Part shown: positions 1-10,508 of the stretch, one piece after another | Numbering within the stretch: the stretch's first letter is position 1 | Layout of the letters: every line of letters begins with the position of its first letter | Origin: Streptomyces chromofuscus | Lineage (GTDB): Bacteria; Actinomycetota; Actinomycetes; Streptomycetales; Streptomycetaceae | Direction: 5' to 3' | DNA: 64,000 nucleotides | NCBI RefSeq assembly: GCF_015160875.1 | Contig: NZ_CP063374.1 | Coordinates: 2,232,001 to 2,296,000, forward strand | Program-made: the position numbers and the translations under genes | The notes under the pieces: generated by a model | Databases searched by the model: none | What the model was told of the DNA's origin: nothing | The model's input: the letters and a program-made list of their open reading frames with translations, nothing else

Positions 1-21
1 TCAGCGGGGCCCGCCGCGGGC

Positions 22-447
22 TCACGTCCCGGGCTTCCCGAGGGGCTGGGTGAAGCGCAGCAGGTTGCCGGCGGGATCACGGAACGCGCAGTCGCGGACG
101 CCGTAGGGCTGGTCCATCGGCTCCTGGAGCGGCTCGCCGCCCGCGGCGGTGATGCGCTCGAAGGTGGCGTCGCAGTCGTCCGTCGCGAAGATGACACCGC
201 GCAGCAGGCCCTTGGCCATCAGTTCCGCCATGGTCCGCTGGTCGGCCGGTGAGGCGTTCGGGTCGGCGAGGGGCGGTTCCAGCACGATGTTCACGTCCGG
301 TTGCGTGGGCGACCCGACGGTCACCCAGCGCATCCCCTCGAAACCGACGTCGGCGCGCACTTCGAGGCCGAGCACATCGCGGTAGAACGCGATGGCCGCG
401 TCGGGGTCGTCGACGGCGATGAAGCACTGGGAAAGCGTGATGTCCAT
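22..447 (-). CDS. VOC-family (glyoxalase/bleomycin-resistance fold) protein
   Basis: A 141-aa protein of one vicinal-oxygen-chelate module pair. The N-terminal half has the typical beta-alpha-beta start followed by the DPDAAIAFYRDVLGLEV stretch (about residues 14-28), and the C-terminal half ends in the RDPAGNLLRF signature (about 123-132). Family members bind a metal and act as glyoxalases, dioxygenases or drug-binding resistance proteins, so the substrate cannot be told from sequence. The ATG lies 9 nt after the stop of the AraC-type gene, so the two are probably co-transcribed, with the UvrA-like ATPase further upstream. Together they look like a small stress or drug-response set; that role is inference. 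Confidence 0.88.
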   Translation of the reverse strand: MDITLSQCFIAVDDPDAAIAFYRDVLGLEVRADVGFEGMRWVTVGSPTQPDVNIVLEPPLADPNASPADQRTMAELMAKGLLRGVIFATDDCDATFERITAAGGEPLQEPMDQPYGVRDCAFRDPAGNLLRFTQPLGKPGT

Positions 448-456
448 GCCGTCACG

Positions 457-885
457 CTACGGCCGGACGCCCCGGCCCGCCGCCCCGTTCCTGAACGGGC
501 GCGTGTGGATCTTGGCGATGCACGGCGGGATGGCGGCGCCGTCGTCGTGGGCGCGGGCCCGGTAGGCGCTCGGGGTCTCGCCGACGAGCTGGGTGAAACG
601 CGAGCTGAACGACCCCAGCGACGTACAGCCGACCGCGAAGCAGACCTCGGTCACCGTCAGGTCGCCCCGCCGCAGCAGCGCCTTGGCGCGCTCGATGCGG
701 CGGGTCATCAGGTAGCCGTAGGGCGTCTCGCCGTAGGCCGCGCGGAAGCTGCGGGAGAAGTGCCCCGGGGACATCAGGGCCTCGCGTGCCAGCGCCGGGA
801 CGTCGAGCGGCTCGGCGTAGTCGCGGTCCATCCGGTCGCGGGCCCGCCGCAGCCGCACGAGGTCGTCGAGGTCCTGCCGCTTCAC
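457..885 (-). CDS. AraC-family helix-turn-helix transcriptional regulator (short, DNA-binding domain type)
   Basis: A 142-aa protein from GTG at 885. Almost the whole length is the double helix-turn-helix of the AraC/XylS family: first HTH around residues 28-50 (VPALAREALMSPGHFSRSFRAAYG), second around 75-103 (TVTEVCFAVGCTSLGSFSSRF), followed by the usual GETPSAYR motif. There is no N-terminal sensor domain, so any signal must act through another protein or through expression. The start was chosen because the reading frame continues upstream only as an off-frame shadow of the UvrA-like gene. It sits between that gene and a VOC protein on the same strand and probably regulates them, as is common for such trios in actinomycetes. 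Confidence 0.88.
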   Translation of the reverse strand: MKRQDLDDLVRLRRARDRMDRDYAEPLDVPALAREALMSPGHFSRSFRAAYGETPYGYLMTRRIERAKALLRRGDLTVTEVCFAVGCTSLGSFSSRFTQLVGETPSAYRARAHDDGAAIPPCIAKIHTRPFRNGAAGRGVRP

Positions 886-901
886 CCGACGAGTGTCGCA
901 C

Positions 902-930
902 GGCGGCCCGGCCCGTCGGGCCGGGCCGCC
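902..930 (-). terminator. Perfect GC hairpin after the UvrA-like gene
   Basis: A 13-bp perfect inverted repeat (GGCGGCCCGGCCC at 902-914, complement at 918-930) with a 3-nt loop starts 11 nt beyond the UvrA-like stop codon. There is no U tract, which is usual for Streptomyces terminators. It may limit read-through into the AraC-type gene, which starts only 16 nt further on. Confidence 0.6.
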
Positions 931-941
931 GCGACGGGCGG

Positions 942-3329
<2,388 letters not shown>

Positions 3330-3664
3330 GCTCATGTCTCCATCCGTCTCCGGGGCGGGGCCGTCGTCCCGGCCTCGCCGGCGTCGCCTGGTCCGATCCA
3401 ACCAGCTTCGGGCGGTCCGCGTGACGGACTCCAGGACCGCCACCCTAGGCGCCGCCCTGCCCCCTGGGCTTCTCGATTACTGACCGGTTCCCGGCACCCG
3501 TGGAACAGCGCCGCCGCCGACGGTCGCCCGCGGCAGCGCCGGAGCGCCCGCGGCCTCCGCCCCGGCACCAGGGCCGCCGCCCCCAGCCCCAGCCCAGCCC
3601 CTCGGGACCCTGCCCCTCCGGCCTCACCCCCGTCCGACGCCCTCGCCGACCCGGGCCGGCCCGC
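3330..3664. other. Intergenic stretch, no gene recognised
   Basis: About 330 bp between two minus-strand genes. The left part must carry the promoter and the GGAG ribosome-binding site of the UvrA-like gene. The right part (about 3500-3660) is a C-rich low-complexity run in which several frames stay open only because of base composition. I find no convincing RBS-start pair, hairpin terminator or RNA. Confidence 0.5.
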
Positions 3665-4837
3665 TCAGCCGAACTCGGCCCGCAGGTAATCCCGCCACCA
3701 CCCGGTGAACTGCTCGGGCGAGGTCCCCAGCACGTCCGCCAGGGCGGTCTCCGGTCCGTCCGCCGCGACCGCCCGGTAGAACTCGCCCAGCCGTCGCTCG
3801 CCCCACCGTTGCGCGATCAGCCGGCAGGCCGTCCAGCCGCCCTCGTAGGCCTTCGCCAGCGCGGTCGAGTCGCCGGTGAAAGCGAAGTCGCCGTTGTCCG
3901 GCAGCGCCGCCGGCACGTCCCCCGCGGCCACCGAGCGCGCCAGCTCGGGTGCGGCCTGCGCCGGGGTGCGGCCGCCGTCGCGGTAGCCGACCCAGTCGGC
4001 GTACCCCTCGGACAGCCACAGCGGGGTCCTGGTGGCGGTCTGGGCCCGGGTGGCGACATGAGTGACCTCGTGAGTGAGGACGACCTGCTTGCCGACGGCG
4101 CCCAGGACCCCGTACGCCTCGGGATTGACGACGATCCGGTCGGCGGGCGACCGCGCGGCCCCCGTCTCGCCGGTGGTCACCGCGGCGATGCCCCGGTAGG
4201 AGGAGGCGGGCGACCCGAGCAGCCCGGCCATGCCCTGCAGCGACTCCGGTACGAGCACCACGACGCGCCCGCTCCAGTCGGTGCCCCACGCCCGTGACAC
4301 CGCGGGCACGGCCCGGTCCCCGAGGTCCGCGTAGCCCTCCAGCGTCCGGCGGGTCTGCCCGACGCCGAGCACCAGGCTGTGCTCGCCCCGGACGACGGTC
4401 ACCGCGCCCCGGTCCCACAACTGCTCGGCGGACCGCGGCGCGGGCCGGTCCGAGGTGACGGACCACCGGCCGTCCGCGTCCCGGGAGAGGCCCAGGGTGC
4501 GGTCGGCCGTCATGGGCGCCTGGTCGAAACCGTCGATCCGGTAGCGCAGTTCGGCCTCGGCGGTGGCCCGGTCCCCGGTGCGGTGCAGCCCCGTCAGCCG
4601 GTAGGACCAGTCGGCCAGCGGCAGCGCGCGCACCTCGGCGAAGCCGCCCGCCGACCCGGTGTGCCGGTACCCGCTCGCGTCGTGGGCGAGGACCGCGGCC
4701 GCCCGCCGGTCGAGCAGCCGCTGGACGTCGTCCCGGGCGCTGTCGGTCGCCGCCCGGCCCCCGCAGGCGACCAGGGAGACGAGCAGCAGACACAGCGCCA
4801 CGACCGAGGAACCCGACGCCCGCCTTCGACCTGCCAC
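3665..4837 (-). CDS. Secreted lipoprotein with a gluzincin-type (HExxH) metallopeptidase domain
   Basis: A 390-aa protein with a signal peptide and lipobox (LVAC, lipid-attached Cys about residue 25). The C-terminal half carries HEVTH at about 256-260 followed by a downstream Glu in WLSEGYADW (about 275-282). This is the zinc-binding HExxH...E pattern of gluzincin/peptidase-MA-like proteins. The N-terminal part (about 30-150) looks like a SnoaL/NTF2-like or lumazine-binding helper domain, but I am not certain. It likely acts at the outer face of the membrane on peptides or cell-wall proteins; the substrate is unknown. The GTG start has no well-spaced Shine-Dalgarno, so a slightly later start is possible. 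It is followed on the same strand by nothing closely coupled. Confidence 0.85.
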   Translation of the reverse strand: MAGRRRASGSSVVALCLLLVSLVACGGRAATDSARDDVQRLLDRRAAAVLAHDASGYRHTGSAGGFAEVRALPLADWSYRLTGLHRTGDRATAEAELRYRIDGFDQAPMTADRTLGLSRDADGRWSVTSDRPAPRSAEQLWDRGAVTVVRGEHSLVLGVGQTRRTLEGYADLGDRAVPAVSRAWGTDWSGRVVVLVPESLQGMAGLLGSPASSYRGIAAVTTGETGAARSPADRIVVNPEAYGVLGAVGKQVVLTHEVTHVATRAQTATRTPLWLSEGYADWVGYRDGGRTPAQAAPELARSVAAGDVPAALPDNGDFAFTGDSTALAKAYEGGWTACRLIAQRWGERRLGEFYRAVAADGPETALADVLGTSPEQFTGWWRDYLRAEFG

Positions 4838-4868
4838 CTTCCCGATCGTACGGGGCCCGGCCGCGCGG

Positions 4869-5891
4869 TCAGACCCTGGTGACCCCCGAGACCGGCATCA
4901 TGCCGACCGGGTCGTAGCGCACCGGCGCGCCCGGGTAGGGGGCGTGGACGACCTGGCCGTTGCCCATGTACATCGCGACATGGCTGGCGTCGGACCGGTA
5001 GGTGATCAGGTCGCCGGGCCGGGCCTCGGAGAGCGGGACCTGGCGGCCGGCCGCGCGCTGGCCCTGCGAGGTGCGCGGCAGCGAGATCCCGGCCTGGGCG
5101 TACGACCACTGCATCAGGCCGGAGCAGTCGAAGCCGCTCGGGCCGGCCGCCCCCCAGACGTAGGGCCTGCCGAGCGCGGAGCGGACCGCGGCGACCGCGG
5201 CGGCGGCCCGGCCGGAGGCGGGGACGGCGCCCCGGAGGTCGGACATGCCGGAGCGGCCGGAGCGGGAGGCCCGGTCGTAGGCGGCGCGTTCGTCGTCCGG
5301 GAGGGTGTTGAGCAGGGCGCGGGCCTCGGCGAGCTTCTTCTCCACGGTGCGTTTGTGGGAGGCGACGGCCCTGCGGCTCTTCTCCAGTTCGCCGAGTTTC
5401 TCGGCGGCCTCGGCGCGCTCCTGGCCGAGTTGGCGCATGGCCTCCTGGAGGGTCCTCAGCTGCCCGGCCTGGTGGACGCCGATCCGGTCCAGGGCGGTGG
5501 CCTTGTCGAGGTAGTCGTCCGGGTCCTCGGAGAACAGCAGGGCCAGGGAGGGATCGAGACCGCCGGAGCGGTACTGGGCGCCGGCCAGCGAACCCAGCGC
5601 CTCTCGCAGGGAGTTGATGCGGTCCTGCTGGCGGGCGATCCGGTCCTGCGCCCGGCTCACCTGACCGCGCAGCGCGTCGGCGCGCTCGTCGGCCTCGTTG
5701 TAGGCCTCGGTGGCCTTCTCGGCCTGCGCGTAGAGGCGGTCCACCTCTGCGCGGGTGTCGTCGTGCGGCGCGGCCTGCGCCGGTACGACGGCCGCCGCGG
5801 CCGCGGCGGCCGACAGTACGCCGACGGCTAGACGCGCCACGCAGGCGCCCCGGTCGAACCCGGACGGTGCAAGGCGGCGATGGGACCCCAC
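4869..5891 (-). CDS. Secreted coiled-coil NlpC/P60 peptidoglycan hydrolase (first paralogue)
   Basis: A 340-aa protein from GTG at 5891, chosen because AAGGAG lies about 11 nt upstream and the protein then begins VGSHRR, like its neighbour's VASHRR. Order of parts: signal peptide (ends near AQA), long coiled coil (about 45-215) and C-terminal NlpC/P60 domain. The catalytic Cys is in the FDCSGL motif and the His in SHVAMYMGNG. These enzymes cut D-gamma-glutamyl-mesoDAP bonds in peptidoglycan stem peptides, with the coiled coil restraining access to the active site. It is a tandem duplicate of the gene at 6124-7164; the copies diverge most in the coiled coil. Confidence 0.92.
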   Translation of the reverse strand: MGSHRRLAPSGFDRGACVARLAVGVLSAAAAAAAVVPAQAAPHDDTRAEVDRLYAQAEKATEAYNEADERADALRGQVSRAQDRIARQQDRINSLREALGSLAGAQYRSGGLDPSLALLFSEDPDDYLDKATALDRIGVHQAGQLRTLQEAMRQLGQERAEAAEKLGELEKSRRAVASHKRTVEKKLAEARALLNTLPDDERAAYDRASRSGRSGMSDLRGAVPASGRAAAAVAAVRSALGRPYVWGAAGPSGFDCSGLMQWSYAQAGISLPRTSQGQRAAGRQVPLSEARPGDLITYRSDASHVAMYMGNGQVVHAPYPGAPVRYDPVGMMPVSGVTRV

Positions 5892-6028
5892 GAGAAGCCG
5901 CGCTCCTTCCACTGGCGGACAGGAAAATCCCCCGGCGCCGGGCGACGGCCCGGCGGTGGGGGAAACGCGGCAGACAGTAGCGTCGGCGGCGGCGGGCGGA
6001 CCAACGGCCGGAGCGGGCACACACGGTG

Positions 6029-6064
6029 ACGCCCCGCCTGTGACCTGCGTCGGAGGCGGGGCGT
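6029..6064 (-). terminator. Hairpin after the second NlpC/P60 gene
   Basis: An 11-bp perfect inverted repeat (ACGCCCCGCCT at 6029-6039 with its complement at 6054-6064, 14-nt loop) lies about 60 nt beyond the stop of the gene at 6124 and separates the two NlpC/P60 transcription units. Confidence 0.55.
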
Positions 6065-6123
6065 GGGACCGTCCGGCGCCGGTGCGATTCCCCCGAACGG
6101 GCGCACCGGACGCCGATGAGGCG

Positions 6124-7164
6124 CTAGACGCGGACGCCGAACATGAACGGGCCGCCGATGGTGTTCATCGACTCGTAGCGCACGACGGTGCCGGTGCGCG
6201 GGGCGTGGAGAATCTGGCCGTTGCCCGCGTAGAGGCCCACGTGGTGCAGGTCGTTGAAGAAGAAGACCAGGTCGCCGACCTTGAGCTGGCTCGTCGAGTA
6301 GATCCTGGTGCCGGCGCCGGTCTGGGCCTCGGAGGTGCGCGGCAGGCCGACTCCGGCCTGCGCGTAGGCCCACTGGGTCAGGCCGGAGCAGTCGAAGGAG
6401 GACGGGCCGGTGGCGCCGTAGACGTAGGGGGTGCCGATCTTGCTCTGGGCGGCGGCGAAGGCCGCGGCGGCGCGTCCGGAGCCGGCCGGGACGTTGGCCG
6501 AGAGGACGTCGCGCTCGCTGGCCCGGGTGGCGCGGTTCTCCTCCTCGGCGAGCTGGGCCTTCTCCTCGGCGGTGAGGCTGTTGAGCAGCTTCTGCGCGGC
6601 GGAGAGCTTGCTCTGGACTTCCTTCTTCTTCTTGCCCAGCTCGGTGCGGGTGGAGGCGAGGTCCTCGAGCTTCTCGGACGCCTCGGAGCGCTGCTGGGCG
6701 AGTTCGCGCTGCTTCTCCTGGATCTTCTTCAGCGCGTCGACCTGCTGGGTGCTCAACTGGTCGAGGGTGGACGCCTTGTCGAGGTAGTCGTCCGGGTCGG
6801 CGGAGAGGAAGAGCTGCAGGGAGGGGTCTATGCCCCCACTGCGGTACTGGGCGCTGGCCATCAAACCGAGGCCGTCGCGCAGCTCGTTGACCTCTTCCTG
6901 GCCGCGGGCGACGTTGTCCTGGATGGTGGAGATCTCCTTCTGGAGCTTCTCCTGCTTCTCCTTGGCCCCGTTGTACTTCTCGGTGGCGTGCTCCGCCTCT
7001 TCGTAGAGCTTGTCGACCTTGGCCTTGACCTCGTCCTTGCTCGGCTTCTCGTTCGGCGCGGCGTTGGCGGCCTGCGAGCTCAGGGCGACGGCAGCGGCGG
7101 CTGCGGTGGTCAGCACGGTCACGCGTGCGCGACTGGGCTGCTTGGGTCGACGGTGGGACGCCAC
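6124..7164 (-). CDS. Secreted coiled-coil NlpC/P60 peptidoglycan hydrolase (second paralogue)
   Basis: A 346-aa protein from GTG at 7164, with AAGGAG 9 nt upstream; this start is preferred over an ATG ten codons earlier that precedes the ribosome-binding site. Signal peptide ending near ANA, lysine- and glutamate-rich coiled coil (about 45-220), and C-terminal NlpC/P60 domain with FDCSGLTQW (catalytic Cys) and HHVGLYAGNG (His). Expected to hydrolyse peptidoglycan stem peptides during growth or spore formation. The 240-bp upstream region is AT-richer than the surroundings and has two TGATCA-type half palindromes (about 7187-7193 and 7236-7241). I looked there for the cyclic-di-AMP riboswitch often found before such genes and could not recognise it. 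Confidence 0.93.
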   Translation of the reverse strand: MASHRRPKQPSRARVTVLTTAAAAAVALSSQAANAAPNEKPSKDEVKAKVDKLYEEAEHATEKYNGAKEKQEKLQKEISTIQDNVARGQEEVNELRDGLGLMASAQYRSGGIDPSLQLFLSADPDDYLDKASTLDQLSTQQVDALKKIQEKQRELAQQRSEASEKLEDLASTRTELGKKKKEVQSKLSAAQKLLNSLTAEEKAQLAEEENRATRASERDVLSANVPAGSGRAAAAFAAAQSKIGTPYVYGATGPSSFDCSGLTQWAYAQAGVGLPRTSEAQTGAGTRIYSTSQLKVGDLVFFFNDLHHVGLYAGNGQILHAPRTGTVVRYESMNTIGGPFMFGVRV

Positions 7165-7404
7165 GGGGGCAATCTCCTTCTTGTGAGTGATCACCCGATC
7201 GGAGGTTCGAGGCCCGACCCTAGTGACCCAGCTGTGATCAGATCAAATCCTCTCGTGAAAAATCTCGGTGACCGAGCGCATCCTTTACCCACAACTCACG
7301 TGCAGTGATGCGTGTTGACGCTACGTTGCGTGACGGTTCCGTCAATTCAGGCATTCCGTGGGCATATTGCTCGGTTGGGGCGTAGGTTGCGCAAGGGGCG
7401 TATG

Positions 7405-8754
7405 TCAGCTGCGCGACAGGCGCTTCAGCAGTACCGCCGAAGCCACCGGACGCGCCCCGGCCCGGGCCACCCCGTCGGCCACCTCGCGGTCGGTCGAGAC
7501 GACGACGACCGGACGCCCCGGCGGCTCGGCGCGCACCAGCTGACGGATCAACTCGTCGGCGGTGACGCCCGGTTTCGAGAACAGCACCCGCACACCGCGC
7601 GGTGGCGCCAGCAGCACCGGCGCGGCCAGTTCGGCCCCGTCGAAGACACAGGTGACCTCGGCGCCGGACTGCGCGGCGAGCTGCGAGAGCTGCCCCAGCA
7701 GCCTCAACCGCTGCTTCTCCAGGGGCATTTGGGGATAGCCGGTCTTGGTGACGTTGTAGCCGTCGACGACCAGGTGCGCCTGCGGCAGCGCGAGGAGCTG
7801 GTCCAGGATCGCGGGGTCGTTCTCGGACAACGCCCGTGCCGCGATGTCCTTCGGGGTCATTCGTCCCGGTTCGACCGCGTCCACGGTCTCGGCGGGGCGG
7901 ACGGACACCGGCGGCAGCGCCAGCTCCCGGCGCAGCCCCTGCGCCGCGTCCAGCACGGTGTCGAGCAGCAACCGCACCCGCATGTCCTCGACGCTGCGCC
8001 CCTCGCGCGCGGCCCGCCGGGTGGCCTCCAGGGCGGCCTCCGCCTCCCCCAGCCGCGCCTTCAGCCGCCGGGTCTCGCTCTCGGCGGCGGACACCTGGGC
8101 CTGGCCCTCGGCGCGTACGGTCTCCATCTCGCCCTGCATCTTGCGCAGCGCCGCCTCGCCGCGCTTGACGTCGCTGAGCGCGGAACGCAGCTTGCGGTGC
8201 AGAGATTCGGCTTCCTTGCGGGCGCCGTCCAGCTCGGCGCGCAGCCGCTCGGTCTCGGCGCGGGTGTGGTCGCGGGCGGCGGCGAGTTCGGCGCGCAGCC
8301 GCTCCAGTTCGGCGCGGTTCTCCTCGTCGGCCCGCTCTGCGTCGGCCCGCTGGGCCTCCTCGCCGGCGGCGGCGACCAGCTTGACCCAGCCGACCGGGCG
8401 CAGCACGTAGGCGGCGGCCGCCACGTCCAGCGGGTCCGCGGCCGGCGGCGGCGAACCGGTGTCGAGGGCGCCGGCCAGCTCGGGCTGCGCCTCACGGAAC
8501 TTCTCGCCGATGCGCTGCCGGAACAGCGGGTCGGTCTCCACCGCTGCGGCCATCGCGTTGCCGGCGAACTTGGCACGGCGATTCGGGGCGAAGCGGGCGT
8601 ACTGCCTCAACTGGGCGGGCAGTTCGGCCATCGTCAGCCCGCCGAACCCGTCCGAGACGATCTGTACGACCTTCCGGCGCACCCCTTCGGGCAGCGGACG
8701 GTCGAGCACCTCAGCGGCGCCGTCGCCCGGCCCCCCGCCTGCGGTCTCCACCAT
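7405..8754 (-). CDS. NYN-domain RNA-binding/ribonuclease-like protein with central coiled coil
   Basis: A 449-aa protein. The C-terminal part (about 300-430) is a YacP/NYN PIN-like domain: LVVDGYNVTKTG provides the first acidic residue, CVFDGAE the second and VVVVSTDREVADGV the third, the pattern of metal-dependent nucleases such as Rae1. The middle (about 150-260) is a Glu/Arg/Ala-rich coiled coil, and the N-terminus is an actinobacterial extension. Homologues bind RNA or ribosome-associated mRNA and are cytosolic. It stands on the minus strand directly before the small zinc-ribbon gene at 8790, and both may share a promoter from about 9030-9060. The exact RNA target is not predictable. Confidence 0.88.
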   Translation of the reverse strand: MVETAGGGPGDGAAEVLDRPLPEGVRRKVVQIVSDGFGGLTMAELPAQLRQYARFAPNRRAKFAGNAMAAAVETDPLFRQRIGEKFREAQPELAGALDTGSPPPAADPLDVAAAAYVLRPVGWVKLVAAAGEEAQRADAERADEENRAELERLRAELAAARDHTRAETERLRAELDGARKEAESLHRKLRSALSDVKRGEAALRKMQGEMETVRAEGQAQVSAAESETRRLKARLGEAEAALEATRRAAREGRSVEDMRVRLLLDTVLDAAQGLRRELALPPVSVRPAETVDAVEPGRMTPKDIAARALSENDPAILDQLLALPQAHLVVDGYNVTKTGYPQMPLEKQRLRLLGQLSQLAAQSGAEVTCVFDGAELAAPVLLAPPRGVRVLFSKPGVTADELIRQLVRAEPPGRPVVVVSTDREVADGVARAGARPVASAVLLKRLSRS

Positions 8755-8789
8755 CCGTCACCCCAATGCCCCTGCGGGACCGGCCCCTG

Positions 8790-9029
8790 TCAGGAGCCGG
8801 TGCCCGGCCTGTCCACGAGTTCCACCTGATCCACGGCGTTGCACCACCGGCACCGCACCGACTCGATGGTCTCACTGACCACCTCCCGCTCCTCGATCTT
8901 CGGCTCACCGGCCAGGTCGAGGTGGACGTACTCGACGACCTTCGAGGAGCGCGTCACGTCGAAGCGCGTGAGATTGCCGCACAGGGTGCAGCGCCACCGC
9001 GTGGTGTCCGTCGGCAGGGGAACCGTCAT
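8790..9029 (-). CDS. Small zinc-ribbon protein, actinobacterial conserved hypothetical
   Basis: A 79-aa protein with two CxxC pairs: RCTLCGN near residue 13-19 and RCRWCN near residue 59-64. Such a pair of knuckles usually binds one structural zinc. There is no signal peptide or membrane segment. The acidic middle (residues 38-55) is typical of small Streptomyces conserved proteins of unknown function. The gene is followed 35 nt downstream by the NYN-domain gene on the same strand, so a role in RNA handling is possible but unproven. Confidence 0.75.
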   Translation of the reverse strand: MTVPLPTDTTRWRCTLCGNLTRFDVTRSSKVVEYVHLDLAGEPKIEEREVVSETIESVRCRWCNAVDQVELVDRPGTGS

Positions 9030-9202
9030 CGTGGCTGTTCGCTTTCCTTCTAGTTTCGGTGATGCGTCGTTTCCGTGATGCGCCAGTTTCCCTGGAGCGT
9101 GTGGCTCGTAACCCTACGGCCTGGCGGGTCCCCCACGCCCGTCCGTCGCGAGCGGCGAGGCGGTCTGTGCGGTTGCGTCCGCTTACGTCATGCTCTGTGT
9201 TC

Positions 9203-9937
9203 ATGATCAGCCTCTGGAGCACGGTGGGACGCCGGACGGCCCGCCGACCGCAGGCGCCGGTGATGTACGGACTGATCGCCCTGTGCTGCCTGATCTTCCT
9301 GATCGGCCCGGCCTCGGGCCTCAGTCCGGCGTACGGCTCCGGCGACGCGCTGCTCGCCGCGCAGCGGGCGTACTTCCGCCACTGGGGAGTGGTCCCCGCG
9401 GAATTGTTCGAGGACTCGCCCGGGTCCGCCCTCACGCCGGCGACGGCCCTCTTCGTGCACGGCAGCTGGGTCCACCTGCTCGGCAACATGCTCTTCCTCT
9501 ACGTCTTCGGGGTGATGACCGAGGAACGGATGGGCCGCGTCGAGTTCACCCTCTTCTACCTCGGCTGCGGCTACCTCGCGCTGCTCGGGTACGCCGCGGC
9601 CCACGCCCGCTCCGAGCAGTCCCTGGTCGGCGCGTCGGGCGCGATCTCGGCCGTGCTCGGCGCCTTTCTGTTCCTCTTCCCCCGGGCGCGGGTGACCAGC
9701 CTCCTGCCGTTCCTGTTCTTCCTGCCGCTGCGCTTCCCGGCGTGGGTGGTGCTGCCCTTCTGGGTGGCCCTGCAGTGGGTCGCGGCCCGCCAGGCGTCCA
9801 GCGGTCCGGGGGTGGCCTATCTGGCCCACCTGGTGGGCTTCGGCCTGGGCTTCTGCTACGCGTGGGCGCGGTTCGGCCGTGCGACTAGAGTGAAGGCCGC
9901 CCCAGCTCCGGCCACCGAGGGAGAGAACCAGCCGTGA
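9203..9937 (+). CDS. Rhomboid-family intramembrane serine protease
   Basis: A 244-aa polytopic protein with about six membrane helices. The rhomboid signature is clear: HGSWVHLLGNMLFLYVFG, then GASGAISA with the catalytic Ser at about residue 145, and AHLVGFGLG with the catalytic His at about 209. ATG 9203 was chosen over the upstream start at 9059, which would add an arginine-rich non-membrane tail with no similarity to rhomboids. The enzyme cleaves transmembrane substrates within the bilayer. The stop codon overlaps the start of the next gene by 4 nt (GTGA), implying translational coupling to the Lrp/AsnC effector-domain gene. Confidence 0.92.
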   Translation: MISLWSTVGRRTARRPQAPVMYGLIALCCLIFLIGPASGLSPAYGSGDALLAAQRAYFRHWGVVPAELFEDSPGSALTPATALFVHGSWVHLLGNMLFLYVFGVMTEERMGRVEFTLFYLGCGYLALLGYAAAHARSEQSLVGASGAISAVLGAFLFLFPRARVTSLLPFLFFLPLRFPAWVVLPFWVALQWVAARQASSGPGVAYLAHLVGFGLGFCYAWARFGRATRVKAAPAPATEGENQP

Positions 9938-10215
9938 TCACCGCGATCGTCCTGATCAAGACCAGCGTGGACCGGATTCCCGAGATCGCCGAGCAGATCG
10001 CCGCGCTGGACTCGGTCAGCGAGGTCTTCTCCGTCACCGGGACGTACGACCTGATCGCCATGGTCCGGGTCAAGCAGCACGAGAACCTCGCCGACGTCAT
10101 CCCGGGCAGCATCAGCAGGATCCCCGGCGTGGAGGCCACGGACACGCACGTGGCGTTCCGGACGTACTCCCAGCACGACCTGGAGGCGGCCTTCGCGATC
10201 GGGCTGGACAGCTAG
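9934..10215 (+). CDS. Stand-alone Lrp/AsnC ligand-binding (RAM) domain protein
   Basis: A 93-aa protein consisting only of the alpha/beta RAM effector domain of Lrp/AsnC regulators (ITAIVLIKTSVDRIPEIAEQIAALDSV at the N-terminus and the VTGTYDLIAMVRV strand pair). It has no helix-turn-helix, so it cannot bind DNA alone. Such proteins form dimers to octamers and bind amino acids or modulate full-length Lrp relatives. The GTG start overlaps the rhomboid stop by 4 nt. The stop codon TAG forms the first base of the inverted-repeat element that follows. Confidence 0.9.
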   Translation: MITAIVLIKTSVDRIPEIAEQIAALDSVSEVFSVTGTYDLIAMVRVKQHENLADVIPGSISRIPGVEATDTHVAFRTYSQHDLEAAFAIGLDS

Positions 10216-10482
10216 GGCCCGTCGTTCGGATCGCGCCGCAGACGCGGGGTCCGGCACGCGCGTCTGCCGCGTTGTCGTCGGTCGCCGACTCCCCCAGGCT
10301 CAGCTTCGCCCGCCCGGGCGGTGCCCCCATCGCGTCGACTCCCGCCTCCGCCTTGCGGCTGCACGCACCAGACCCCGCTCACCGGCACCGATCAGTACCC
10401 TCGGCTCCCTGCGACCCGATCCGAACGACGGGCCCCGGGGCCCGTCGTTCGGATCGCGCCTCGGGCCTGTCGGTCGGATCAG
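10215..10482. repeat. MITE-like element with 18-bp inverted repeats and tandem end copies
   Basis: An 18-bp end sequence GGGCCCGTCGTTCGGATC occurs at 10215-10232, inverted at 10418-10435, directly again at 10438-10455, and as a diverged copy at 10463-10481 (GGGCCTGTCGGTCGGATCA). The first and third copies are identical over 23 bp. Copies two and three face each other across 2 bp and form a 38-bp perfect palindrome. No transposase frame exists inside. It fills the gap between two converging genes and may serve as a bidirectional terminator. It resembles a non-autonomous transposon relic. Confidence 0.75.
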
Positions 10483-10508
10483 GTCCTGGGCGGTGCGCCG
10501 CTCGGTCC

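Noticed and set aside
7165..7404. Cyclic-di-AMP (ydaO-type) riboswitch before the NlpC/P60 gene
   Set aside because: Such elements often precede these genes in Streptomyces, but the conserved core could not be found in the leader by eye; a covariance search would settle it.
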